Below, piece after piece: positions 12,035 to 24,481 of a stretch of DNA of 64,000 bases. The notes beneath the pieces were generated by a model. It searched no databases. It was not told the DNA's origin and saw nothing but the letters and a program-made list of their open reading frames with translations. Within the stretch, counting starts at the first letter, position 1. Each line of letters opens with the position of its first letter. Source of the stretch: Channallabes apus (lineage: Eukaryota; Chordata; Actinopteri; Siluriformes; Clariidae); contig CM060118.1 of NCBI GenBank assembly GCA_030522415.1, positions 31,948,280 through 32,012,279 on the forward strand, in the 5' to 3' direction. The translations under genes and the position numbers were made by a program.

Positions 12035-13601
12035 ATATGTGTGTATGTATATTATATATATATTTCCCCGAAACCCTCTCATCCGGAAGAAAGGGGGGAG
12101 AAGAAGACATCATGATTTAAAAAGAAAATGTAGTAAAAAGAGAGAGCTTTTATTTGGAGCATCCTTTTAGATCTGGATACTTCATATTTTGCTTGCAGTT
12201 CTTGTAATTTTGTTTGATACTGTTGGCACTAAATTAACTCCATACTTCAGTGGTAATGGGCAATTTAAATCAGACATGTATTAGAGTTGCCTCATTATCT
12301 TTGGGCATTTGCTAGACATCAGATTACTCACTTCTTTTTTTTTCTTCTTTTTTTTTTTTCCCCTCTGTGTTTACGCACCATGAAGTTTAAAAATCAGACT
12401 GAGTATTTGTTTCTCTTCTGTTAGCAAGTTAAACGGCCCTATTATGACCTGTGTGTCTGAGTGTGTCTACAGAAGGGTGACAAATTCAAGTCTCTGGAAC
12501 ATTGTACGTGTGAGGGTTCATCACATCAAAATATTCTCCTCAGTGCAGGGAATATAGTACGCTGGCACGGTCTACATCATGTCACTCCGTAGGTCTTCAC
12601 TTGGGCTGCTGACGCTGAGCAGCGCACGATTCACTGAGCCACCGTGCACAAGCGATCAGTCAGAATAACTGTGAATAACTTCTTTCTCTTAAAAGACAAT
12701 AAGTACCCAAACCTGCTTGCAAAATTCCTCCCACGGCAAAAGGGGGAAAAAATTATATTAATAAACATGTTTGTGTTATCTGTGTGTTTCAGAGAGAAAA
12801 AGCTAATAGAGGAAAAGAAACTGGAATTCTGACATTTTTTCAGTGTTTTAGGAAGATAGGTCAGCTGAGTTGGCTTTTGTGCAGCAGCAGTGGAAAGCAT
12901 TTCTCCTTTCCACCTGTCAGGTTGCCTCTGGCACTAAACGTCATGATCATTTCTTCAAAAGCTCCAGGTGGAGGAAATCAGCGGATAGCAGGTAAAGCTC
13001 AGGGTTATACTAAGAAAAAGAGACAGGAAGAGCTAAAGATGGCATCAGGTGACTACAGGGCATATATGTGTGTGTGTGTGTGTGTGTGTGTTCATTCAGT
13101 AACAGCAGCTGTGTGCACTGGAAGCCAGAGACGTTCTTGAAGCTCAGGCATCCGGTTTCCATTCACCCCAGCCAGTGTCCTGATGATTCTGACTCAGCCA
13201 CTGGCAGTGTCTCTCTGTCTTTCAGTCTCCACCAATCAGAGCCTTGTCTGATGGGCAGCCTGCCTCACTGACCTTGAAAAAAATGATTGCATATACTCCT
13301 GACAAGATCAGGTATAGTGTAGCAGAGGATCAGCCTCAGAGATGTTCCAAATCTGGTCATGTTCAACCCATTTAACCCATTCGAACCAGTTGGCATAATC
13401 CGAGAAGTTTTATTGTCCTGGTTTCAGCTTAGTAGAGACAGAGAGAGAGAACAAAACAATGTCAAAAAAGTGCTCTTAAGAGCCCCCTTCACAACTCTAA
13501 ATATGTGGTCTAAAGATAACAATTTAGGACAAACCCTCCAAAAATATCATTTTTTTAATTACGGTCCAAATAAATGCATTTTTTGTAAACGAAAACCACC
13601 C

Positions 13602-13798
13602 TCTTGCCAGGCTCGATTCCCGTCTCTGTGTGCATGGAGTTTGCATGTTCTCCCCGTGCTTGGTGGGTTTCCTCCGGGTACTCCGGTTTCCTCCCACAGT
13701 CCAAAGACATGCAGGTTAGGCTAATTGGCGTTCCTAAATTGCCCGTATTGTGTGAGTGTGTGTGTATGTGTGTGTGCCCTGCGATGGATTGGCACCTG
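13602..13798 (+). mobile_element. SINE family A fragment (both ends missing)
   Basis: The body matches the copy at 3870 closely from the second B-box-like segment to GCGATGGATTGGCACC. It lacks both the tRNA head and the tail, with no flanking duplication. It is a recombination or deletion remnant of a young copy. Confidence 0.85.
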
Positions 13799-14187
13799 CA
13801 AGGGTATTTCCCAGTTTACATCCAAAAGAAGCTCCTTCTCATGATGCACCTCGGAGGTCGAAATAAAACCAAGAATTCGCTCGTCTCAGCCGAAGCTATA
13901 TAACAGTTTAATTTACTCTATGTGATCTTCCACTGAAACAATATCCAGACAAGTTTACTCTGATTATAGTGTACAGTACTTCCAGACCTGCCAAACTTTA
14001 AACTAGTATAAGTTATCGCTGAAAAATACATCAAAAGAAAAAAAAATAACACTTCCCTGTAAAATGGCAGATGGTAATCTGTAATGATTTGTACAGGCCT
14101 TTTAAACTCTCCTCCCGGAAGCCTAATCTCTTTCCCACCATCGTATGAACCCTTTATTCTGTCAAGGTAAATTAAGTAGATTTTAGT

Positions 14188-14440
14188 CCATTAATCCATC
14201 CGTTTTCTATACCGCTTATCCTGTGTAGGGTCACCGGAAGCCAGGAGCCTAATCCGAGGGTACTTTGGCACAAGGCGGGGTACCAACCCACTGCACGCAC
14301 AACACTCAATCATACGCTACGATCAATTTAAAAACAGCGATCATATGCACTTACATGGCATGTCTATGCACTGCGGGAGAAAACCAGAGGATACCCATCA
14401 AGCATGGAGAGAACATGGGGAGATCTGAACTTAGCTCAGA
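14188..14440 (-). mobile_element. Old SINE family A copy
   Basis: Reverse orientation. The tail-side words TTTTCTATACCGCTTATCCTG and CAAGGCGGGGTACC are clear, while the rest is heavily substituted. Clearly older than the copy 130 bp downstream. Confidence 0.7.
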
Positions 14441-14574
14441 TTTGACACTTTTACACTTAGCTCGCATTTCAGTAGTAGGTACGTAGTTAACATTATTTAA
14501 CTCTATGGTTTAGGGATGGAATTGAAACAGATCAGCTGAAAACTGCACTTTAAACCTCCTTTAAATCTGAAATG

Positions 14575-14913
14575 GGCGGCGCGGTGGTGTAGTGGTTAGC
14601 ACTGTCGCCTCGCACCTCCAGGGTCCGGGTTCAATTCCCCAGCCAGGCTCGATTCCCGTCTCTGTGTGCATGGAGTTTGCATGTTCTCCCCGTGCTTGGT
14701 GGGTTTCCTCCGGGTACTCCGGTTTCCTCCCACAGTCCAAAGATATGCAGGTTAGGCTAATTGGTGTTCCCAAAATTGACCGTGTGTGCCCTGCGATGGA
14801 TTGGCACCCTGTCCAGGGTGTACCCCGCCTTGTGCCCTAAGCCTCCTGGGATAGGCTCCAGGTCCCCCGTGACCCTGAATAGAGGATAAAGCGGTATAGA
14901 AGATGAATGAATG
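14575..14913 (+). mobile_element. tRNA-derived SINE, family A, full length
   Basis: Complete head, duplicated B-box segment, body and (ATGA)n tail. The target duplication AATCTGAAATG is at 14564-14574 and 14914-14924. The CA/TG tract usually found between the body and the 3' domain is almost absent here. Confidence 0.92.
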
Positions 14914-15177
14914 AATCTGAAATGACTTTAAAATAATATTGTTTTACTATGGACACTCGTCGATCCATCATGTAGAAGAGAAGAACTGTGCTATTACCTG
15001 CTTAATGACTAAGTTCTTGAAGGTACGTCAAGCAATATGAGATGTTTCTGTAAGTGAAGGTTATAATGAGGCGAAATAGGAATGCTGGCAAAAAATTCAA
15101 AGCCAAAAACTTTAATCCCAAATTGTCTTTTTAAGTGGGTGTACAACCTGTAGAGAAAGTGGTTGAATGAGTAGCAA

Positions 15178-15193
15178 AAGAGAGAGAGAGAGA

Positions 15194-15235
<42 letters not shown>

Positions 15236-15236
15236 C
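15178..15236. repeat. (GA)n(CA)n microsatellite
   Basis: About nine GA units followed by about 20 CA units and a short AT run. Other simple repeats in the qki intron are (TG)n 13065-13091, (GA)n 16708-16731 and (GT)n 18084-18100. Confidence 0.9.
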
Positions 15237-15820
15237 TCACAAAGAAAGAAGAGAAGGAGTCCGAGTCGGCCTGACAGCTGGTGATGGAGGGTTAGGCAGG
15301 CAGGCATTGTACTCCAAAGGTCATTATGGTCCCAGCCTGAATAGCTCCAGAGTGATTCCTCTTTATGCAGACAGACATTAAAAGCATTCCAGTGCAGCTG
15401 AACTGCGCTGTAGCCTCACTACAAGTGCTCCAGTTTCTCTCTCTTTCTCCCTCACGCTCCGCTTGATCCAGCGCTTAGTGACTGGATGATGACACTCATA
15501 AATCTCTTGATGTTTAATTCATTATTTAAAGGTCATCAGGTGCCGTACATGCGCTCACACTGACCACTGTATACATCTCCGTGTCTTTATTGGATCCTTA
15601 TGAAATTGATATTTATTGAACATATAGAGACTCGTGAAATGATTCTGTTTGTTAACGCCAGCCATGTTCATTCCATTGTAATATCACAAAATGATACTGT
15701 TTTAACTGAATGTTAATGATGGTTAAGATTCTACTAATTGGGATGTTCAGTTAGTTCATATCGCCAGCAGGTTTACAGGAAAAACCCAGGCTTGCATATA
15801 TATATATATATATATATATA

Positions 15821-16190
15821 TTCATTCATTTTCTATACCGCTTAATCCTGTGTTCAGGGTCGCGGGGGACCTGGAGCCTATCCCAGGAGACTTCGGGCAC
15901 TAGGCGGGGTACACCCTGGACAGGGTGCCAATCCATCGCAGGGCACACACACATACACACACTCACACACCCAATCACACACTACGGGCAATTTAGGAAC
16001 GCCAATTAGCCTAACCTGCATATCTTTGGACTGTGGGAGGAAACCGGAGTACCCGGAGGAAACCCACCAAGCACGGGGAGAACATGCAAACTCCATGCAC
16101 ACAGAGACGGGAATCGAGCCTGGCCGGGGAATCGAACCCAGACCCTGGAGGTGCAAGGCTACAGTGCTAACCACTACACCACCGTCCCGC

Positions 16191-16192
<2 letters not shown>
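15821..16192 (-). mobile_element. SINE family A inserted in an (AT)n tract
   Basis: A full-length reverse copy, tail on the left and tRNA head on the right. It sits inside an (AT)n microsatellite present on both sides (15796-15820 and 16194-16240), so the target duplication merges with the repeat. A long T run follows at 16240-16273. Confidence 0.9.
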
Positions 16193-16256
<64 letters not shown>

Positions 16257-18435
16257 TTTTTGTTTTTTTTTTTCCTCTCTGCCTGCTAGTTGCTGCGAGC
16301 TGTCCGACAAATAGTTTTCAGGCAGCCGTTTTGTGTTGTATAGTTGCTGGGAGCCTTCTGACAAAGTTTCTGCACAGCCTGAGATTTGTATTGTGCCTTT
16401 TGAAAATACTTCAGCGGTCCACACAAGGAAAGACAAGCGGCCGAACCCCACGGCGCCTGGCGGAAAAAAAACCCAGAATAAGATTTAGCAGCTTTGGCAT
16501 CCTAGAGCATTCTTTATATTAAACAGAGATCGACCATATTGATGTTTGCTGCAAGCATCAGGAGACACACACACATACACACACATACACACAAGAGAGA
16601 AGCACACATACACACGCATAATCACTTAGGCTTTGTGCAGATTTGTCTGGCACGATTGCACTGTGACGTGCACGGTGCAGGAAGGCCCTGGGCAACTTTG
16701 TCACCGAGAGAGAGAGAGAGAGAGAGAGAGGCGGCGGAGGAGGAGGAGGAGGAGACAGGATGTGGACGGAGGAGTGACAATTCAGAGGAAAAAGAGAACT
16801 ACAGGGTGCAGTAGACGGATAGAGAGAACAGTGGGTGCATGAGTGAGAGTCAGCAGGTCTGTAATAGATGTGCTAATGTGTGTGTGCCAAACCGACACCG
16901 GACTCACTATATGCTGTAAAGTGATGAGTACAGAGAGAAAGATAAGAGCTGAGCACAAATCTGGAGGAAGATTTCTTTATTTATTTTTTTCCCCCCTAAT
17001 TATTATTTGACGCGTGCACGATGGATGGAAGGAAAGTGGAATAAATCACAGTGTGTATTAAAGCATTTGCTCCACAGCTTTCTCGAACATGTTTGGGCGC
17101 TACAGTTCAAGTCGTGTGTGAAAAAGTCAGGGGTGTGTGTGGCGGAGTGTATGAGCGACAGAAAGAGAAAGGAAGCTTGTGTCTGTTCAGTGTGTTTAGG
17201 AGCAATGTTCTTCCAGGCTTCGCCGCCATCTGCTATAACGACAGCACAGCGCCTCCCACAGGCTCACAGGTGACACTTCGAAAAGCTGCTTTTCTCCATT
17301 TATTATTCCGCGTGGCTGGAGATGTACAAATTGCGTCGCCGAAATAGTCCAGGAGATTTATGGTGATAATTCACATCTCAGCAAGTTTGTTACCTATAAT
17401 TTAGTATCCGTAGTCTTAAATCCTTCCCTCTATGTAGGTCAAAGTCTGCCAACTTCCCAAACTTTAATGCTTCTTACTTAGGGCTCATAAAGCCAAGTGT
17501 ATAAGTGGCTGACTGTAACACTAAAACGCAAAGCAGGCAGCAGGCCCAGGAGGCTTCTCAAGGACAGCGGCCATTAGTCTGATTACATAAAGACAGAGAG
17601 TGATTTATAACAGCTCCCCCCCCCCCCCGCCCTCTCTCTCTCCCCCACAATTCATCAAAAACCTCTTGACTTAATAAAGTATCGATATTTAGACGGAGCC
17701 CGAGCTGGGGAGTGTTCTGGGACCTTGGAAGGTCTCCACATCGGGATACATCTCTCCGTCTCCGCTTCATCTGGAGAGGACGCGAACAAATCAGAGATGA
17801 AGACGGATTGAAGTCGGAACACATCCCACTTGGCGGGTTAATTGCTCTAGCGGGTCTGAGAGACATCAAACAGAGCTGTGATGTGGGATGTAGAACGAAT
17901 AATGAAACACAAGTTTGTTTTTGTTGTTTTTTCCCTGCCAGTGTTCCAGTCACACAGATTATATTTGTACAAATCTAAGATATTTTGCACTAATTAGATT
18001 TTAATTAGTTTTTATTCCACTCATTTCCAATTAAAATACTTTAAAAGGTTAATAATTGACTATTGAATGACCATTAAATCCTGTGTGTGTGTGTGTGTGC
18101 GTCATTTCGCCAGTTATTCTTCTATGTTGATTGTACATTATTTGTTTTGTTGTTACTTACTGTAGCTGTACTAATGAGCTGTGTAAATTGTATTCATGAG
18201 TTTTTATAACCTGGTATGTGTGTGAAGGCTTCGAGAGACAGGTGGACTGTGACAGAGCTTTGGGGCTCAGGTTATTTTTCATGTCTTCTTTATTTTTCAG
18301 TCACACAAGGGTGCGTATCCTCATGTCGGCTCAAACCCCTTCGATCTCTCCATCTATAGCTGACGCTCAACCACACCCACCGAGTTATATAAATCATCCA
18401 TATCAACATGTACCACAGCTCTACACTATGAATTA

Positions 18436-18789
18436 TTCATTCATTCATCTTCTATACCGCTTTATCCTGTGTTCAGGGTCGCGGGGGACCTGGAGCCTAT
18501 CCCAGGAGACTTAGGGCACAAGGCGGGGTACACCCTGGACAGGGTGCCAGTCCATCGCAGGGCACACACACATACACACACTCACACACCCAATCACACA
18601 CTACGGGCAATTTAGGAACGCCAATTAGCCTAATCTGCATATCTTTGGACTGTGGGAGGAAACCGGAGTACCCGGAGGAAACCCACCAAGCACGGGGAGA
18701 ACATGCAAACTCCATGCACACAGAGACGGGAATCGAACCCAGACCCTGGAGGTGCAAGGCGACCGTGCTAACCACTACACCACCGTGCG
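18436..18789 (-). mobile_element. SINE family A, single-B-box subtype
   Basis: Full-length reverse copy with target duplication CTATGAATTA at 18426-18435 and 18790-18799. Unlike most copies here, it lacks the about 19-bp segment that duplicates the B box, so it represents the ancestral or a sister subfamily. It lies 260 bp upstream of the qki exon at 19050. Confidence 0.92.
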
Positions 18790-19049
18790 CTATGAATTAG
18801 TAATTGTTAAAAAAATATCATTGGCTTGAAAGTGCTGATCAGTTTTTGAAATAATAATCTGGATCTCGTCCCAGTGGATGTTAGATACCAGATCATTCCG
18901 GGTCCGGTTTCCCAAAATTCCAGCTTGTGTTTGTGCTAATCCTTCCAGGATTCGTTATTATTAACTGTAAGGAGCATGTATGGAGGGTGTGTTTGTGTGT
19001 GTGTGTGTGTGTGTGTAATCTGATTGCCACTCCTTTGTGTGTTTGCCAG

Positions 19050-19137
19050 GCTGAAGGAGAGGACAGTCTGAAGAAGATGCAGTTGATGGAACTGGCCATT
19101 CTAAACGGCACCTACAGGGATGCCAACATTAAATCAC
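19050..19137 (+). CDS. qki: qki exon, region just after the QUA2 domain
   Basis: 88 bp, acceptor TTTGCCAG|GCTGAA and donor AATCAC|GTAAGT. Translation gives [20 protein letters not shown] then TYRDANIKS, which matches the linker that follows the KH-QUA2 module in vertebrate Quaking proteins. QKI is a STAR-family RNA-binding protein that controls splicing, stability and translation of RNAs with ACUAAY elements, notably in glia and muscle. The exon ends in phase 1 and joins the next one to restore the proline of KSPALAF. A (TG)n tract lies about 30 nt upstream of the acceptor. I cannot tell which fish paralogue (qkia, qkib or qki2) this is. Confidence 0.95.
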
Positions 19138-19653
19138 GTAAGTGCCTCCTCATGTCTGTACAGAGATTTGTTTGTAACACAGGGTTTTTTAGCAACAGTG
19201 CTGGCATTGTGAAAGGCCTGAGTGGTCTCAGCTTGTACTAATGCCCAACACTGCACTCTCAGATAACCCTGATTCTGGGATAAGAGCACTCAGCACAGCT
19301 CGCTAGTTTGATTGTAAATTGCCACAGAGAGCTGTTCGCCTGCAAAAGCTTACAAACACTCAAAAAAGTATGCAGTAAAAAAAAAAAACGCTTTTTTTTT
19401 CTTTTTGGTAGTTGCATTATTCGGCTCTTTGCTATGTTGCTTCTGCACATGCTGCTGTTGAAGTTTTGTAATAGCTCAGGTATAAGTACCACCGGATTGG
19501 CTCTTCCTACCTAGCTGACTAAGGTTGTGCCAACATGCTTTATGTGCCATGTGCAGCTCATGGCTAAAACTAACCCTTTTTGTTTTGTTTTTTTTGTCTC
19601 TCCTTCTTCTTCTCTCTTGTCCTCACCCTCTTCATTCCCTCCGTTCACCGCAG

Positions 19654-19962
19654 CTGCCCTTGCCTTCTCTCTTGCAGCGAGTGCCCAGGCCCCGCGCATC
19701 ATCAGCGGCCCAGCACCCGTGCTGCCCCCGGCTGCCCTGCGCACTCCCGCTCCTGCTGGCCCCACCATCATGCCCCTAATCCGGCAGATCCAGACTGTCA
19801 TGCCCAACGGTTCGGCCCACGCCCATGCTGCCGCCGCCACCCTGGTGCCTCCCGGGCCGGAGTCAGCCGGCCTGATTTACGCCGCACCCTACGAATACCC
19901 ATACACACTGGCACCGGCCACCTCAATCCTCGAGTACCCCATCGACACCAGTGGCGTGTTAG
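19654..19962 (+). CDS. qki: qki exon, proline/alanine-rich C-terminal region
   Basis: 309 bp, acceptor TTCACCGCAG|CTGCCC and donor GTTAG|GTAAGC. It encodes [12 protein letters not shown], then [34 protein letters not shown], an Ala/His-rich insert ([14 protein letters not shown]), [18 protein letters not shown] and [13 protein letters not shown]. This is the QKI C-terminal segment that precedes the alternative tails. The reading frame is open throughout. A GVLG end in phase 1 feeds either the tail exon at 21724 or the exon at 22641. The Ala/His stretch departs from the mammalian sequence (from memory) and may help identify the paralogue. Confidence 0.96.
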
Positions 19963-20417
19963 GTAAGCACAGCTGTGAGTGCCCTGGCATGCCACCTCAC
20001 CAACACCACCACCCACTTGGGCAGTGGAGCGCAGCACCTACCTTATTTCTGCGTCACTCTTCTTAAACCCCCGACCACCTCACACCCCCACACCTCCTCC
20101 CCAAACGCTGCCTGTCGATATAGATGAGCTTTCTTTATTTCCTGCCACCCTCATCCACCTGTTTCCCATCACCTTAGGGAAATTAAAAAGGAGAAAATAA
20201 ATAAATAACACTCCCAAACCTTTTCCAACTTAACTTTCCATTTAGTTTCATAAAAGTCATTTTTCACTGCAAAAAAAAAAAACAGATATGTGGCATAAAC
20301 GATTGGGCTGCTACTGTAAGTGCTCTGTTGGCTTTATATAAATGATAAGAGAGGGATCTTTCTTGCTTTCTGCCCTCACTCCTTCTCCCTCCCTCATTTT
20401 CACACACTCCCTCTCTC

Positions 20418-20449
<32 letters not shown>

Positions 20450-21723
20450 AAAGGCCCTGTCCTTCCCTCTCCACACAAGCTCCATGGCTTCATTAAGGCA
20501 CTTGAGAAAAGCCGATTATGAGTATCACGTTACAAACAGCATTCTGCCAGTTTAACACAGGCTGCTCCCAGAGGCAGAGTGTTGCGTTAAGAAATGACAA
20601 AAAGTGCATCCATGAGGCAAGATCAGGATGTCCAACGAGATGAGCCAGAGCGGGCTTTAGTCTCCGTCTAATAAAGCAGCCTTTATTCCGCCAAGCTGAC
20701 TGCTCCAAGTGTTCTAAGCCCAGTACAGTAGCACTGTATCACAGACCTGATGTTAGCAGTTTTTGGTGTTTGGGTTTGATATAAAAAAAATTTTTAAAAA
20801 AGGCAGATCAGTGTGACAGCACAGGAGGTGAGGAGTGTTGTGGAGGGAGGAGAGTGGAGGATTTCATCCATGTCTTCTCTCTTGTGTACACCTATACAGC
20901 ATCCTCAAAGGCCGAAGAGCTGCCGCTGTACCTGGGCTTTCAGACCTGTCACTTTCCCATCACTGTGCAGCGCGCAGAGCCAGCCGGCCGGCCTCCTTTT
21001 TAAAGCAGACCCACTTCCCTCATCCCCTTTCCTGACCCTCACTCACCCTACGCACACATCCTTCGACCCCCCCCCCCAACCCCCCTCCGCCCCCTCGTCC
21101 TTCAGACACTCATCTTATTGGACTGACTGGAAAGCACCCCCCCCCCCCACCACTCTTCCAGGAGCCTGTGCTCCCCAGCCTTTCACTGTTTATCTCTTCT
21201 GTAACCTGAAGCCTGTTTTTTTTTTTTTTTTTTTTTTGGTTTAATTTAATTGTCATGTTTGAAAACTTTGTGTACCATAATGAGGGAGAAAAAGCACTGA
21301 GCCCCAAATTGCTGCAACGCTCCCCCCCTCCCCCTCCTCCTCTTTGGATGCGCCCACCGATGGTGCGGAAGGTGCACCAGGAGAGGTAACATGAAGACGG
21401 TGAGGGGACAGTGGGGGTCAGACAGGGACTGTTTCGGGAGGCATGGGATGTTGATGTTGGGATTGTTGGAAAAGTCAGAGCACAGCCGTTTGATGGTGCT
21501 CTGTGGCATTGAGTTCCACGGTTGTTTACAGAATACTATGAACCAATATGAATTTAAAAAAAGAAACAAAAACATAAAAACCTAGCCGTATGCATGCCGC
21601 AGACCAAGTGCAGCATCTCAGCCCGGCAACGGCTTTGATGACGCATGGAATTGTAGTGTGTGTCGCTTCTTGAGGACAGACACTCCTGGCACTAATTTCA
21701 CATTCCCTTCCTTTATTCTTTAG

Positions 21724-21749
21724 GTGTGGCTTTCCCCACGAAAGGCTAA
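21724..21749 (+). CDS. qki: qki alternative terminal exon, QKI-6-type tail
   Basis: After the acceptor TTATTCTTTAG, the frame from exon 19654-19962 reads G-VAFPTKG-stop (TAA at 21747-21749). This corresponds to the GMAFPTKG tail of mammalian QKI-6, with Val for Met. In mammals the QKI-6 isoform is found in both nucleus and cytoplasm and acts in translation and mRNA stability. Its position between the GVLG exon and the QKI-5 exons matches the gene order known in mammals. The 3' UTR would follow from 21750, but no clear polyadenylation signal was picked for it. Confidence 0.88.
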
Positions 21750-21968
21750 AAGTGCTTTCGAGGATCCTTACTGAGCCCCTCATCCGATCTGAGTGTTGCG
21801 CTTTCTTTCACAGCGGCCTTGTTATTTCTTGAGTGTTAATGAATTATGAAATGAAGCCTAGCAGTCAGTCGGACACGCTACTGTTGTGTTTACACTGGCC
21901 ACCCCTCCGTCTCAGCGTATGCTTAGGAAATGTTGAAACTGTGCCCCATGCCCCTTTAGCAGTAAAGG

Positions 21969-21979
21969 ATTGTGTGTGC

Positions 21980-22026
<47 letters not shown>
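21969..22026. repeat. qki: (TG)n microsatellite in qki
   Basis: About 25 TG units with one interruption near the start. Other simple repeats in the neighbouring qki introns are (CT)n 20403-20450, C runs near 21069 and 21137, T run 21216-21237, (CT)n 22299-22316 and three 10-bp GTGTAGAGGG units at 22334-22363. Confidence 0.9.
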
Positions 22027-22029
<3 letters not shown>

Positions 22030-22640
22030 AATAAGTGTTCTACTGACTGCTATGTTTTATGGTTTAGGAGATTTAAAAATCAAAGAGCTTTGCTTTACTA
22101 ATCACTTAAATCATTGCTGTTGTATTTTCTATCCTTTTTTTTTTTTTACTACTGCACACGTGCCTACGCACTATCATCTCTGTGCCTTTGCTCAGAGAGT
22201 GAGTTTATCAGTATTATATTTAAATGTGGAACTGGAGAGGTGCACTTTCCTCTTGCTTCAATGCAGGATTATGTGACTAGTAAAGCTCCCTTTGCTCTCT
22301 CTCTCTCTCTCTCTCTATGTGTGAGTGTGTGTGTGTAGAGGGTGTAGAGGGTGTAGAGGGTGTACTAATGTCCCTCATACTGTCCAAGCATGGATCTACC
22401 ACTTGGAAAGAATGCGACTTTCCCTCCCTCTTTCTCAATATGCTACTTTCAAAAATGAACAAGTATTATTTGTGCCTTAACTTGTATTTTTATGATTTGC
22501 AATAATAATTGTTATATACGTATTTGGCCAAGCAGATAAATGACATCTGTTGAGTTTGATTGATTTATTTGATGGGATTTTTTATTTTTTTTTTTATCAT
22601 CTAATCTGTGTATTTGGTGATATTATTGCAATCCAAGCAG

Positions 22641-22715
22641 GTGCAGTGGCAACTAAAGTTCGAAGGCACGAAATGCGGGTCCATCCTTACCAAAGGGTAG
22701 TGACCACAGACAGAG
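22641..22715 (+). CDS. qki: qki exon, QKI-5-specific, nuclear localisation region
   Basis: 75 bp, acceptor ATCCAAGCAG|GTGCAG and donor ACAGAG|GTTAGT. Joined to GVL-G it reads [20 protein letters not shown] then VTTDR. In mammals this is the QKI-5 tail, whose RVHPYQR region carries the nuclear localisation signal, so the isoform with this exon should be nuclear and act in splicing. It continues with the small exon at 25631. If the intron were retained, the frame would stop at once (DRG-stop). Confidence 0.95.
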
Positions 22716-24448
22716 GTTAGTTTAGCTTATGTGCTTTTTGTGCTTGTGACTTGTAGTCACCTTGTTTTGGTTCTCATCTGTTTTTCCATCCAGCTTCACT
22801 ACAGGCGGAAACGGTTGTTCGAAAGTTCGAGCCTTAAACATTTTGAAGGCCAATAGTCAAAACACACGCAGTAGAAACGCAAGCGAGAAATTATGCAATC
22901 AAATTCCTTCCATTATTTTGATGACCTTGTGACCTTGACACGACGTTGATGACAAATAATGGATTCTGAAATCTCTTGAGGCGCCCGTCAAAAAACCCCG
23001 GAACATATTCAAGATTTATTATTTATGTTTATTTATATTGCATGGCCTAGTCCAATATTATTGAAACGTACATAATAAACAACACAGATTTTTTTTATTC
23101 TACATTTACAAATTTGGAAATACAAATATATACCATTGTTCGAAAAAAGTAAAACCTTAAAAACGTTAATTCTTCCTCTTCTGTAAAGACTTTATCCTGG
23201 TCACAGAAGAGCATCGAGTGCTCGGTGAACATCTACCCCTGGATGGCACGCCGGATACCCCACACACACTTCACTTCACACATTCATATGCACACATTCC
23301 CGTCTGGGGTAATTTAGTGTAACCCCAGGCATGTTTTTAGGAGGCAGGACGAAACGAGAGATAAAGGCACAGAAACAAAGGGAGAAAAACGTGAAAACTC
23401 AGTCGCTAGAGCTCAGAAACGAAATACTTTAAAATGAATGAAATGATCATGGATCAGTTCCACGTATTATGCATATTGATGCAATAAAGCAAGGATTAAT
23501 CATATAAACGGATGATTAGTTGTAACAACTATGAGAAATGGATATTATTTGTTTTGAACAGGTCAAAACCTCCAATTCAGTCCAGCAGAGAAACAGACCC
23601 TCAAAATATCGCTATTGTATTAACAACATCTGGGTAGACCTGTAGTTTTGCTTCATGCAGTTGTGATTTGGTTTCGATTCGGGGGTCATGTGGTACTTCT
23701 GTTTGACTGAACGAGAGGGGAGATGTGGTTATAACGTGCCATTTTAAGCTTGATGCCCTTTACCAGCTGCAACTACAGATGGCAAGCGGGAATACAACTG
23801 TCTTTATATATTTTAACTCCTTGTTTCATTATTATACTTTTTTTTTTTGTTTTATATATATTTCTTTCATATATATTTTTTGTTTTATACTGCAAATGTT
23901 TTATATTACGGTACTACTGCTTTCCAGGAAATATACTTTTGAGAACCCATTTGCACAGAACTTCTTCCGATCTGTGCATTTGTACTGGATTGCCAGTCTT
24001 CAGAGGTCTCGTTTTGTTTTTTTGTTTTTCTTTTATTTAAGTTTAGTTACTTTTTTTTATTTCAAACTGTTGGTATTTGCCTCATTTGATACAGAGATGC
24101 TATGTGGCACAGCTATTATTTTGCACTGAACAAGTCAGAAGCATTCATCTCTTCTGTTCTTCAAAGAACAGACATGTTGGGGGGAAAAAAAAGTGAAAAC
24201 TACGTCAAACCTCAGATGACAGAACTGAAAAGAGTGTTGAATACACGTGTGATCGAAGCTGCATAGTCTTAAGGTTGACCACTGTTGTGTGGACAGAAAT
24301 GTCAGAGTATAGATGCATTTATGAACAAAACAAAACAAAAAAAAAAAAAAAACTATTCCACTTGATACTTTTTTATGTTTTACTGTAAGCATCATTTTAT
24401 TTTGTTGTTGTGGTTGAAAAGAAAATAGTATTTACTTGTTGCTTCTTT

Positions 24449-24481
<33 letters not shown>

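Larger units (their letters stand above)
1..19049 (+). other. qki: Large intron of qki (5' part outside window), repeat-rich
   Basis: The first recognisable qki exon starts at 19050 in mid-protein, and no QUA1 or KH exon could be seen upstream, so I infer that this whole stretch is intron. Named repeats within it are listed separately. Stretches 1-361, 1216-2180, 2421-3855, 4257-5756, 6160-7390, 8567-9190, 9441-10150, 12035-13600, 14925-15790 and 16260-18425 show only simple repeats and AT-rich or unremarkable sequence. I recognised no gene in them. Conserved regulatory elements could be hidden there, and only a multi-species alignment would show them. Confidence 0.65.

Noticed and set aside
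19511..19840. 109-residue frame on the - strand across the qki exon
   Set aside because: It is the antisense shadow of the GC-rich Pro/Ala-coding exon.
20041..21240. QKI-7 tail exon
   Set aside because: I looked for a sequence encoding EWIEMPVMPD after an acceptor and found none.
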